A stretch of DNA of 64,000 nt from Eutreptiella sp. 'Long Island Sound 2002'. Taxonomy: Eukaryota; Euglenozoa; Euglenophyceae; Eutreptiales; Eutreptiaceae. A program made the position numbers and the translations under genes. Below are positions 1 to 10,265 of the stretch, piece by piece (the first letter of the stretch is position 1; every line of letters starts with the position of its first letter). A model generated the notes under the pieces. The model saw only the letters and a list, made by a program, of their open reading frames with translations, was not told the origin of the DNA and ran no database searches. The stretch covers positions 62,159,355-62,223,354 of the forward strand of contig OZ038384.1 in the NCBI GenBank assembly GCA_964036045.1, in the 5' to 3' direction.

Positions 1-94
1 CGGAATATCAGGAATCAACAGGGTTTTTTTATCATAATGTTTCCGTAATTCTTCAGCCTTCCGTTCTGATGGTCAATGTATCGGCGACTGTCAG

Positions 95-568
95 TTGGCT
101 CGCGATTTTGCGGTAACCGAATGGTTAACTGTTATTTACAGATATTTTGGCGGAAACCCCGATGAAGGGTCAGATTTCGTCAGTAAAGGGTTCGTTGCTT
201 CCGCAATTTTCATTTTATACACTCGCAAAATGAATCCGATTTTTTCAGACTTTCAGAATCGGATTTTCGACTTCGACATCGCCGCACTCGATATGACGAA
301 TCTGGAGTGGTCCGACACTTTTCCCCGATCACGAATCAACCTTCCTTTTATTATGCCCTTCGTTTTGCTTAGGGATATAGGCGAAACAAAGTGGATTCAG
401 GAGGCCACTTTGAAAGGTCATATCTCCAGATCACCGCGAGTAGTCTTAATTTCCAGAATTGGGTTGGAACCGCATTGGTCTCAACTTAATTTGGGAAGCA
501 TCAAACGCCTTTGGTGTGTACACATGCGCGGTATAGCAAGGGATAATGGTCAAGAGGGTAGAAAGTGA
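95..568 (+). CDS. Conserved open frame in LTR-A, unknown, doubtful coding
   Basis: A 157-codon frame beginning at TTG; the first in-frame ATG is at 230, leaving about 112 codons. The same frame is open at 12465-12938, open on the reverse strand at 36720-37193, and broken by a single extra A in the copy at 52839-53313. No known domain is recognisable. Copies differ at many amino-acid positions, which argues against strong protein constraint. It ends immediately before a TATATAA motif, so it would lie upstream of that candidate promoter. It could be a chance open frame preserved by recent common origin. Confidence 0.2.
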   Translation: MARDFAVTEWLTVIYRYFGGNPDEGSDFVSKGFVASAIFILYTRKMNPIFSDFQNRIFDFDIAALDMTNLEWSDTFPRSRINLPFIMPFVLLRDIGETKWIQEATLKGHISRSPRVVLISRIGLEPHWSQLNLGSIKRLWCVHMRGIARDNGQEGRK

Positions 569-3500
569 TATATAACTCTTGGACCGTGCAACAGAATATT
601 TTATTGCGACTTTCGAGTGTACTGCATGGGTGTTGGGGTTGCATAGCAATTTTCATTGGGTTCCTACGTATTTTTAACGTGAAGTTATGTACATGGAGGG
701 TCATGACATATCATGGTGGGAGCCACATTTGAGGGTATGTGTTATATGCATGGTATGTGCTTCGATATGCTCATGCCCATGTTATATATCTCCGTTTGTA
801 GGAAGATATATGGAGTCATACGTGGCAAGGGCCTCGCCCATGTCCCAATGGTGAACTCCATAGCGCTAGACTAAGTCTACCGCTCATATAGTGCATGTGG
901 GAGGGCTTACAGAGCGACCCACAAGCGCCAATATCAATTTTCCCATTTTCATGGTGCGTGTTGGGAGGAGGTTTGAAGGTGTCCTAATGCGTTCATATGG
1001 GGATCCGAGTGGGGGGATTGTTTGCAAATGGTCCCAAGCAATTGTGTTTTGAGTCATAGGTTGACACCATGGGTGAGCGAAGTTATATACTATTGTAATT
1101 ATCTTGAATTTGGCATTATTTGCATGTTTTTGACCTCATTTTATGCTCATTTTTGTGTTTTATGTGCTCAACTGGTCGGCTAACAGTAAAGTGCCTAGAG
1201 ATCTGTGAACTATGGTATGTTGCTTATATGTTGGCATATGCTTCGGTGTTGTAACTCACCATATGCCGGATCACATGGTCACTTTGGCTTGGCACACGAG
1301 GCCTCACAAAATTACGTCTCAAACTCATGAGCTGACTTGTGAAGCATGTCATGTACATAATCGGAGAGCTTTCGGAGCCAATGATGGGATCTTCTTGGGC
1401 ATGGACCTTTGGTCTATATCACCCTTGTATACTACTTTCCGGTTTGACACATGCATGAAGCATTTGAATATTTGCCGTATGCATTTTTGAGTATATAATT
1501 GAATTTTGGGCATTATGGTGTGATTTGCCTGATTTTGCCATGTTGTGAGGTCATCCTCATGGGGTAGTTCTCCAAGCCCATTCGACTCCAAGTCCAACCA
1601 AGGTTATGTCAGGGTAGGGCACGGTCCTGAGTGCCACTCTAGGCCATGACAGGCCACCTCCTTCATTGGGCTAGGATTTATAGGGTTGGGAGTGAACACA
1701 TTTTTGGGGTTTGTGTAGTGACTTTTGACATATGGCATTCAGCCATCTCATTTGACCTGGTTCAGGGCAATATGTTGGTGAGTCAAGGAAAGGTCTTGAG
1801 TCCAGGGAATGAGGGGTTTATGGCCGTGAATGTGTAGGTTTACCTCTTTCCCCAACTTTGCTTTATTTGTATTCATATGCCAATTTCAGGGCTTTCCTCC
1901 TTGGTGCAGTTCTTGTACATGCCCGCCACCGTGAGACGACCGGTGTGCTGAACGGAAGCCCGCAGTGTGGATTGGATTATTGCTGGATTTGTGGGACCTG
2001 GTTGCTGTTCAGGGTTGAAGGAGGATTGTATTTTTTTTCTATATTTTTGGATTTGGAACCTTGGATTTGATAAATGCAATCGTTGATCAGGAGAAAATCG
2101 GCAGGGGTTACAGGCGGAAGGAGCACAGCAGGGGCCGGTCCTGGTAGGGTCAAGAGGGTAGAAAGTGATATATAACTCTTGGACCGTGCAACCGAATATT
2201 TTATTGCGACTTTCGAGTGTACTGCATGAGTACTGGGGTTGCATAGATACTTTCCTTGGGTTCGTACGTATTTTTAACGTGAAGTTATGTACATGGAGGG
2301 TCATGACATATCATGGTGGGAGCCACCTTTTGAGGGTATGTGCTATATGCATGGTATGTGCTTCGCTATGCTCACGCCCATGTTATATATCTCCAGTTGT
2401 AGGAAGATATATGGAGTCATACGTGGCAAGGGCCTCGCCCATGTCCCAATGGTGAACTCCATAGCGCTAGACTAAGTTTACCGCTCATATAGTGCATGTG
2501 GGAGGGCTTACAAAGCGACCCACTAGCGCCAATATCAATTTTCCCATTTTCATGGTGCGTGTTGGGAGAAGGTTCGTAGGTGTCCCTATGCGTCCATGTG
2601 GGGATCCAAGTGGGGGGACTGTTTGCAAATGATCCAAAGCAATTGTGTTTTGAATCATATGTTGATACCATGGGTGAGCGAAGTTATATACTATTGTAAT
2701 TATCTTGAATTTGGCATTATTTGCATGTTTTTGACCTCATTTTATGCTCATTTTTGTGTTTTATGTGCTCAACTGGTCGGCTAACAGTAAAGTGCCTAGA
2801 GATCTGTGAACTATGGTATGTTGCTCATATGTTGGCATATGCTTCGGTGTTGTACCTCAGCATATGCCAGAGCACGTGGTCACTTTGGCTTGGCACACAA
2901 GGCCTCACAAAGTTAGGTCTCAAATTCATGAGTTGACTGGTGAAGCATGTCATCTACATAACCGGAGGAGTTTCGGAGCCAATGACGGGATATTCTTCGG
3001 CATGGACGTTTGGTCTATATTACCCTTGTATACTACGTTCCGGTTTGACACAGGCATGGAGCATTTGGATATTTGCCGTATGCATTTTTGAGTATATAAT
3101 TGACTTTTCGGCATAATGGTGTGATTTGCCTGATTTTGCCATGTTGTGAGGTCATCTTCATGGTCAGTTCTCCAAGCCCACTCGACACAAAGTTCAACCA
3201 AGGTTATGTCAGGGTAGGGCATGGTCCTGAGTATCACTCTAGGCCATGACACGCCACCTCCCCTATTGGGCTATGATTTAGAGGCTTGGGAGTGAACACA
3301 TTTTTGGGGTTTGTGTAATGACTTTTGTCACATGGCATTTAGCCATCTTAATTGACTGGATTCAGGGCATCATGTTGGCGAGTCAAGGGAAGGTCTTGAG
3401 TCCAGGGAATGAGGGGTCTATGGCTCCGATTGTGTACGTTTCCATCTTTCCCCAACTTTGCTTTATTTGTGTTCATATGCCAATTTCAGGGCTTTCCTCT

Positions 3501-3747
3501 TTGGTGCAATTCTTGTACATGCCCGCCACCGTGAGACAACCGGTGTGCTGAACGGAAGCCTGCAGCGTGGATTGGATTGTGAATTGGGCTATTGCTGTAT
3601 TTGTGGGATCTGGTTGCGGTTCAGGGTTGAAGGAGGATTTTATTTTCTATATTTTTGGATTTTGGACCCTGGACATTGAGAAATGCAATCGCTGATCAGG
3701 AGCAAGTCAGCAGGGGTGACAGGCGGAAGGGGCACAGCAGGGGCCGG
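548..3747 (+). repeat. 1.6-kb direct tandem duplication inside the 5' LTR
   Basis: Bases 548-2147 and 2148-3747 are two diverged copies in direct orientation with a 1,600-bp period. The join near 2148 connects the first 75 bp or so of the gag-start region (from 2073) back to the middle of the LTR. Only two or three bases of homology (GG/GGT) are visible at the breakpoint. The other LTR-A copies lack it. The unit runs from a TATA-like motif to the gag start, so this LTR may contain two promoter cores and two gag ATG contexts; the first (2083) runs into the duplicated LTR. Confidence 0.85.
569..575 (+). promoter_or_regulatory. Candidate LTR-A TATA box
   Basis: TATATAA directly after the LTR open frame. 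The motif is kept in every LTR-A copy: 569-575 and 2169-2175 (two because of the duplication), 12939-12945 on +, and 36713-36719 and 52832-52838 on -. Conservation is expected from shared ancestry, so the promoter role is only inferred. A start here would give a leader of about 1.5 kb before the gag ATG. Confidence 0.3.
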
Positions 3748-6746
3748 TCCTGGTAGGGACCTTCTTTATGGTAGCAGAGGCGTACCTGCTGCCCCTACCT
3801 ACCGCCGACCCGGGGACTCGGGCCCCTATGAGCCCTGCCCAAGTACGCCCGGGGTGCGTATTGTGGACTCGGTGGAGACTACGCCGGAAGTGGAAGCCCG
3901 AAGAGAAGTACGACGTTCGGGAAGAGGAGGACTTGACATGGAGGACCTTGTCTCCATGTGTGAGCGTCGCTGCCGAAAGGCATGCAACCTCCGCTCCGCC
4001 GCGGAGGACTCTGAGGAGACCTGCCATTCAGGCAGCAGTGGAGGACGGGCCCGGCCCTACCAGAAGTGCGGGTCACCCAAGCCCGCGGCAGGGGACGCCG
4101 GGGCTATGGATACGGACCCCAGCCCGGTCAGGCTGTGGGACTCCGAGGGGCACTCCGAGGGCTATCGGACAGCCTATGAGCAACCTTCGGAGTCGGAGGA
4201 GACGTCCAGGCCACCCACAAGGGCGAACACGGCTCCAGAACCCAGCCTGGAGCATGACGCCGAGGCGTTGGAGAGGCCCGCCAGAGCCAGAACGGCGCCT
4301 CTGGCCCGGCACACGGAGCCAACGCAGGATAGCATGGGCGACACACCCATGGCGGAGGACTCCGAGGCGCCAGGAACCGCGGTATGCGCCGGATCAGGTG
4401 GAAAGTATGCTGAGTGCCACTGCGAGCACGTGTCCTTCCTCATAAGCAAGTACCCAAAGATGGGGATGGACGCCATCGTGCATCGCCTCGACCGCCTGGA
4501 CAAAGCGAAGGACGGCCTAGAGGAGGACGTCGCTGAGATCCTGGATGACCAGTCGGCCGCAGAGAGAGAGATTGCGGAGCTGCGAGCGGAACGGGACCGG
4601 TACCGGGAGAATCTGGAACTGGCCCTGCAGAAGCGGCCCCGAGTGGTGGACAGCCTCCTCCACCTAGTGGAGGACACGTCGCGACGCCTGAAAAGGCTTG
4701 AGGAGCGACAGCCCCTCACCTCGGGTCCGGAGCTCCCGGCAAAGCCAGCAGCGGCAGAGCTGGTGGAGCGGGTTAAGACCCTCCGGAGCGCCATGGATAA
4801 ACCCATGGGCGGCGCGGCAGAGGCACCCTACGCGCCTCTGCGTGTTGACCCGGGTGCGCTGCAGTTTGTTCCCATGTTCAGCGAATCCACAATACTCGGG
4901 GAACACACGGCAGGGGCTGGGTCCATGCGGGAAGGGCACGCAACCACGGACCCGAGGAGCCTGACGGTACTGATGTCCCATGCAGCCGCCCAGGATCCAC
5001 GGACCACTCCGACTGCCCATGCAGTTTATGCGGAAGAGGAGATCCCGAGCCAGACCATGCAGGGACGAACCATGGGAAGCGCCGATGGACATGGTCGAGG
5101 CCACCCAGGCGGATACCTGTGGGTGAGGGACCCTCATTCGGGGATATTGACAGCCGGTGGAGCAAGTCCTTCCCGCATTCCAAACCCCATGGGTTCAGGC
5201 CCAACTGGACCGCACTCCATGGAGGAGAGGGATGTACGGGGAGTGTACTCACGACCCCCGGCCACAGGTGGTATCCGTCTCGCTGGAGTAGTGGCTGCGG
5301 ACGTCGGAGACGCCATCATTATTGACGACCTCAGGGGAATCAAAATCCCCTACTACGATGGCAACCCCTCCAACCTGGACGAGTTCATGCTGGATTGGGA
5401 GGACTTCGCCGAGGAGGTCGTCGGCGAGATGAGAGGAGCGCCAAGGGACAAGTGGGTATGCCGGACGTTCCCACACAGGCTGGCGCAGGACCTGAAGGAG
5501 GAGCTCAGGGATCCGCGAGGGAGTGATCCAGACGGAGCAGGCCTGCCTCCAGTTGCTGGAGGACGAGGAGCGAGTGGACGCCCCCAACCAGAAGTTTGAG
5601 GATTTGTGGTCCATTCCGCTGCCGCTGGAGCGCGGAGAGCTGAGGGTGCGGGATTGGAATCGGTACATCCGAAAGTACTGAAGAAGCCTCAAGCTGGTGG
5701 AGGACTGGAATGAGGCCAGCAAGATCCGCCACCTGCTGAAGGACGTCCTCCCCGGGAATTGAAAGAGGTGAGTGGAGGACGAGGAGAAGTAGCGAGCCAA
5801 GAAGCGGGTGGCGGTGAGGATCATGGCGGCAGAGGATACCCATGCGGGTATCATGGAGTTCTTCAGGAGGAACCTGGGCGAGCCCAACCGGATTTTGGGA
5901 CTGAAGAACGCCGTGTACGTGGAGGTATTTGGCGACACCATGGGGCAAAGGCTGATGCGCCTTAACAACGTGGAGTGGAGGCGCGGAGAGCCGCTGAGGA
6001 TGCAGGTCATCTTCGCCCACATGAGCCTGGACGACATCGTGAAGTACATCACGGTTGAGCTGAAGCTCAACGCCAAGAACGAGGCCGACGTGCAGGATCG
6101 ACCAGGCCATGGACAACGAGGCCACCGAGAAGACCGCTGTCATCGGGAGATCCAGGAGGACACAGCCAACTCCGCGGAGGATGGTAGTGGAAGTAGCCAA
6201 GACCACTGGACCGCGTCCCGGGAGGATCACGAGGAGGCCCATTTCTTCGCGTTTGTGGCGCACAACGTGAGGGACCATGGGCAGGATCGGTCCAGATGGG
6301 ACAGGGTGGGACCCAAGAAGGGCAAAGAGCCAAGGAGGATCGGGAACCCACCGCTCTCGTTCCGGGAGTACAGGTCTCAGCACGACGGGTGCTGGGTCTG
6401 TTATGGCAAGGGAAACAACCATGCACACGACCACCGTCACTGCAAGGTGTATGAGGCGGACAAGAAGGCCTACTTCGCCGCCCGTCCCGAGAAGAAGCCC
6501 AAGGAGCAGCGGATTGCCGATTGGAAGGCGAAGGGCGGAGACGGGGGAAAAGGCCAAGGCAAAGGCCAAGGGAAAGGCGGAGGAAGAGGCTATGGTGGTG
6601 GACCTGGCCTAGACCGACGAGTGAGGTCAATCGAGGGAAATGCTGAGGACATGTTGAGGACGTTGGAGGAACTCAAAGCCCAGCAACGTGGTGGACAAGG
6701 TCCTGGCGGATCGCAGCCGGAAGGGGCTGCGGGAAGTGAAGTCTAG
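3683..6746 (+). pseudogene. gag: Family A gag, broken
   Basis: Gag builds the virus-like particle and packages element RNA. The ATG at 3683 follows an in-frame TGA by one codon, lies 86 bp inside the LTR, and the frame passes through the PBS. The first 638-codon frame holds a charged N-terminus, a coiled coil (about residues 253-345) and the start of the capsid-like region (motif YYDGNPSNLDEF). An indel near 5510 shifts the frame; the rest (frame 3) has stops at 5679, 5760, 5769 and 5790, then is open to UAG at 6744. A zinc knuckle at 6390-6443 has spacing CX2CX8HX4C rather than the usual CX2CX4HX4C. The antisense A' copy has sense codons at the stop positions I compared, so these lesions are secondary. 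Confidence 0.85.
3769..3780 (+). other. Primer-binding site, initiator Met tRNA type
   Basis: TGGTAGCAGAGG abuts the 5' LTR with no spacer. It is the exact complement of a tRNA ending CCUCUGCUACCA, the 3' end of animal-type initiator methionine tRNA. Land-plant initiator tRNA would give TGGTATCAGAGC. The same 12 bases occur antisense at 35134-35145 and 51246-51257, each next to an LTR-A. It is read through by the gag frame. Confidence 0.8.
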
Positions 6747-6787
6747 AGGAGCCCCCACGGCAGTGGGACCTCGGAGGTCTCTCCTCT
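6744..6787 (+). promoter_or_regulatory. Gag-pol UAG with candidate readthrough structure
   Basis: UAG at 6744-6746 ends gag, followed by AGG AGC CCC; family B has UAG CGG AGC CCC. AGAGGAG (6745-6751, including the last two bases of the UAG) is perfectly complementary to CTCCTCT (6781-6787). Between them CCCAC (6754-6758) can pair with GTGGG (6763-6767). In A' the outer stem is intact and gag and protease are in one frame. In this copy a 1-bp insertion near 6838 breaks the frame afterwards. A readthrough role is inferred from frame and conservation. Confidence 0.5.
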
Positions 6788-9027
6788 GAAAATCAGTGGA
6801 ATCCCTGAGGAATCCGAGGCGCATCGGGTGCCGAGGAAAGGCTCCGAAAGAGACCAAACCACTGAGTTTCGCCACTCCCAACCCCTGGAGCGCCCTGCCA
6901 AGGAAGGTACATGCGGGTACGGGACATGGCAAGAAGGAAGGAGCGACCACGGAGAGGCCCGTGGATGGGCAGGACCAGCCCAAGATCTACACCATCCGTG
7001 ACCATACCCTTGAAGTCCTAATGCACCCGGACGTGCTAGACTTGCATGCCGTGAGAGTCGTCCATACGCCTCATGGTGACGAGCGGCAGTTGCACTTGAA
7101 AGTGCGAGTACGGTGCGGACGAGAGGAGAAGGTGGTGGATGTGTTGGTGGATACGGGTGCCCAGGTGAGCCTGGTCCGGAGAGGGTTGTTCAAGGAGGAA
7201 ATCCTGCAGCCCAGCGGGAGACCGGTCGGCCTGAAGGTTGCCAACGGAGAGATTATGGGTGGTGGCACCCATGAGGCCACTATCAGTATGGAATTCTGGG
7301 AGCATGAGCGCTTGAACCGCCCTGATTTGGCGAAGAGAAGCACTCTATCTGGGAACTCTAACTGGTATGACTTCATGGTGGCAAACGCCATTGGAGCCCT
7401 TCCCCATCGTGCAACGCTGGTCCGGGAGGATGATGAATGCCTCACATGGCTGTCCTCGGACTATGCATGCGGATCGTCCCAATGGAATGCTCAAGAAGAG
7501 GATCCGATCGTCCAAGCGGTGCAAGCTGTGGGTGCCAAGGCCAGAGGAGACCGCGGAGTTCAGCTCGGGGAGTATGGAATGGCGTCACAGGTGTATGACA
7601 GGATGATCCAGACGCTGGGAGCCGAAGCGCCCGAGATGGACGTCTTCGCTTCCCGGGATGCCCCACTTTTGCGGAAGTGTAGGAGGCATTGGCATCGAGG
7701 AGACTCAGTCTGGCACAGGCATTGGGGTTTGAAGGAGTGGGGGCCCATGTATTGGCATGGCTCACTGGACAATACCAGACGTACGGTGGAGAAGATCGTC
7801 GCGGATAGGGCGAAGGGGATCCTGGCCATAACCGGCATAGGATCCGCCCCATGTCCGCTGGAGGGTCTCAAGTCGACGCTGGACTCCATCACCCTGAACG
7901 AGATGTCATTCGGGCCAGAGGAGGAGTTGTTCATCGACGCCAAGGGTGTATTAATGCCCCCCCTGGGTCAAGCGTGGGGTACCAAGGCTTTCCTGGTGGA
8001 TGGGGCGCAAGCCCAGTCCACAGGTGATGAAGCATTCATCCGTAGGGTGGAGGCGGTGCCCATGAAGGTCATGTTTGAGCCCAAGGAGGGGACGGATCAG
8101 CCAGTTAATGCCATTGGCATCCTGTCCCACTTTGAGATCGACGACGTCGTCAACTACATGCGAATGGGGATGCACGACCGTGTGGCAGCCAAGAAGAGGC
8201 GGGCCATGGTCACATCTCCGCATTGGTGGGATGACAAGATGTTGGTCACCGGCAAGTACGAGAAGGATGAGTTCGTGGCGAGGGTCATGGATCTCATCGC
8301 GGACCAATATGATGGTCTGGTTGGGTCGGACCCGCCGACATGGGATTTTCCAGGAATGGGTTCCGATAACGACAAGAATCAGTCCGAAGCCGCAAATTTC
8401 CGAAGATTATCGGTGGGAAGAGCTCCCCACGACGATGAAGACGGCATATCAGACGAGGAGAAGTTGGACTCGGACCCAGAAGAGGCCTATACCGCAGTGC
8501 GGTCGGTTGTATCAATACCGAAGCAAGCGGCTGAAGTGGCCCAGGAGAACCCGAAGGTCGCCGAGCTGAAGGAGAGGCTGATCAATGCCTATCCGCGGCT
8601 ATTCAGTGGCGTCGCCAACAAGAACCCTCCAGATCGTGGGAGGTTTGGTACAGCGAAGATCAAGCTGAAGCCGAACCCCAAGATCTATCGTCATCGGGAG
8701 TACCAAGTTCAGGGCGATCGGGCTGAGGCCATGAAGAAGTTGTTGGCCGAGTTTATTGAGCGGGGCTGGATCGAACCCTCCGACATTGAGTGGGCCAGCC
8801 CAGCCTTTATCGTGCCCAAGAAGGAGAAGGGCGAGTGGAGGTTGGTGGTGGATTACCGGGGTTTGAACGAGCAAACCGAGCATGACTCGTACTCGCTTCC
8901 CCTGATCGACTCCATCCTCCAAAAACAACAGAAAAAGCGGATTTTCACGGTGTTAGACCTGAAACCCGGCTATCACCACATGCTGCTACACCCGGACTCC
9001 AAGCCCTGCACAGCGATGTCGACGCCG
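6747..9027 (+). pseudogene. pol: Family A pol: protease, Dam-like segment, first half of RT
   Basis: Polyprotein that matures Gag-Pol and makes cDNA. The frame from 6796 (a GTG, not a genuine start) encodes a retropepsin with DTG active site in the context VDVLVDTGAQVSLV, near 7150. Next comes a segment (about 7561-7935) with DVFAS, paired Trp-Gly and a KIVADRAKGIL-like motif, resembling the degenerate methyltransferase domain of DIRS elements. After a spacer, RT begins with motifs SPAFIVPKK, WRLVVDYRGLN and TVLDLKPGYHH. Lesions: +1 insertion near 6838; a short in-frame loss near 7362 compared with A'; a 1-bp deletion near 9028 that knocks RT out of frame. Confidence 0.85.
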
Positions 9028-10265
9028 CTGGACCCATGCAGTGGAAAGTGGTGCCTATGGGCGCCAAGAATGGCAACGCCGCTTTTCAGCGCATGATGGA
9101 GGACCTACTCGGTATTGTCCGGGACTGTGCCGATCCCTTTGTGGATGACATCATCATCGGGTCCGGCACGGAGAACATGACTGAGGATGAGCTCATCGAA
9201 GCGCATGAGAAGTATCTGCGCCGAGTGCTCAGCGAGCTGGACAAGCACAACATGGTGTGCAAGCCCACCAAAGCCTCACTCTTCGTGAAGGAAGTGGAGT
9301 TCACGGGTCACGTGGTTGGTCACGGGCAACGCCGTCCCATGCCTGGGAAGCTGGCGTCCCTGCACCACTGGGAGAAGCCGCAGACCATCAGCGAACTCCG
9401 GTCCTTCATTGGGTTCTGCAATTACTATTCGGGCTATGTCCGGATGTATGCAGAACTCTCGGGGCCGCTGCACAAGATGTTGCAGGTGGGGAAGTTCGAT
9501 GGCCAGAAGGGGAGCAAGAAGAGGCTTGCTTGGACCCCTGAGGCCGAAGATGCGTTCAGCCGCCTGAAGGAGCGACTCCTGGGGCAGCTCGGGCTGTTCC
9601 TGGTGGACCCGGACAAGGGATTTGTGCTACGGACGGACGCCTCTGACTATGCTGTAGGGGCAGTCCTCGAGCAGATCCGGGACGACGGGTCGCACGTACC
9701 CGTGGCGTTTTGGAGCCGGATCCTGGCCGAGGGCCAACGCCGAACCTGGACCGCGAGGGAGAAGGAGACGTATGCCATTGTTTGTGCGCCCAGGAAGTGG
9801 TCTGGCCACATCGGATTGCAACCGGTGGTGGTCTGTGGGGACCAGCAGTCCTTGCAGAGCTGACACAAGGAGCACGTCGACACCCCCTCGGGACCGGCGG
9901 CAAGGAGGGCCCGATGGCATGAGACGTTCGCCAAGTTCGACCTCAGCGTCGTGTACGTCCCGGGGAAGGACAACACTGTGGCGGATTGCCTCAGTCGATG
10001 AACCTACCCCGCGGGCAAGGCATGGATGGGCATATCCAGCCACGGGGACGCCGAGGAGACGGAGGAGGCCAAACGCATCATCGAGATGGAGAAGGCCATG
10101 GAGCAAGAGGGGGTCAAGTGCTTTGTGGTGATGGCAAACCGTACGGACCTGGCCAAGTTCCGGGGTGCCCGCGTCCAAGCTATTCGGGAGGATACCCTCG
10201 AGCAATGGATGGTGGCCCCTGTAGAGCTAGTAAGGTCGGTGCTCACAGAGGACTGGTCGGATGAG
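9028..10265 (+). pseudogene. pol: Family A pol: RT palm to RNase H and connection
   Basis: Continues pol in frame 3. RT catalytic motif FVDD (context DPFVDDIII) is present near 9137, followed by the thumb with motifs FTGHVV and GFCNYYSGY. RNase H starts at LRTDASDYAVGAVLEQ near 9625. Two tryptophan codons have become TGA (9861-9863 and 9999-10001), and an indel near 10265 shifts frame into integrase. The stretch after RNase H corresponds to the RNase H-integrase linker of element B. Confidence 0.8.

Larger units (their letters stand above)
1..3768 (+). repeat. 5' LTR of element A, partial, with internal duplication
   Basis: Matches the 3' LTR at 12372-14538 and the reverse-strand LTRs at 35146-37480 and 51258-53600. 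The right end is fixed at 3768 because the primer-binding site follows directly and the 3' LTR diverges from internal sequence at the same point. The termini read TGAAG...CTTTA in the complete copies, an imperfect short inverted repeat rather than canonical TG...CA. It is 1.6 kb longer than the 3' LTR because of a direct duplication, described separately. The family A gag ATG (3683) lies inside it. Confidence 0.85.

Noticed and set aside
5505-6569. 354-codon reverse-strand frame opposite element A gag
   Set aside because: Antisense shadow; the sense frame matches A' gag and contains the zinc knuckle.
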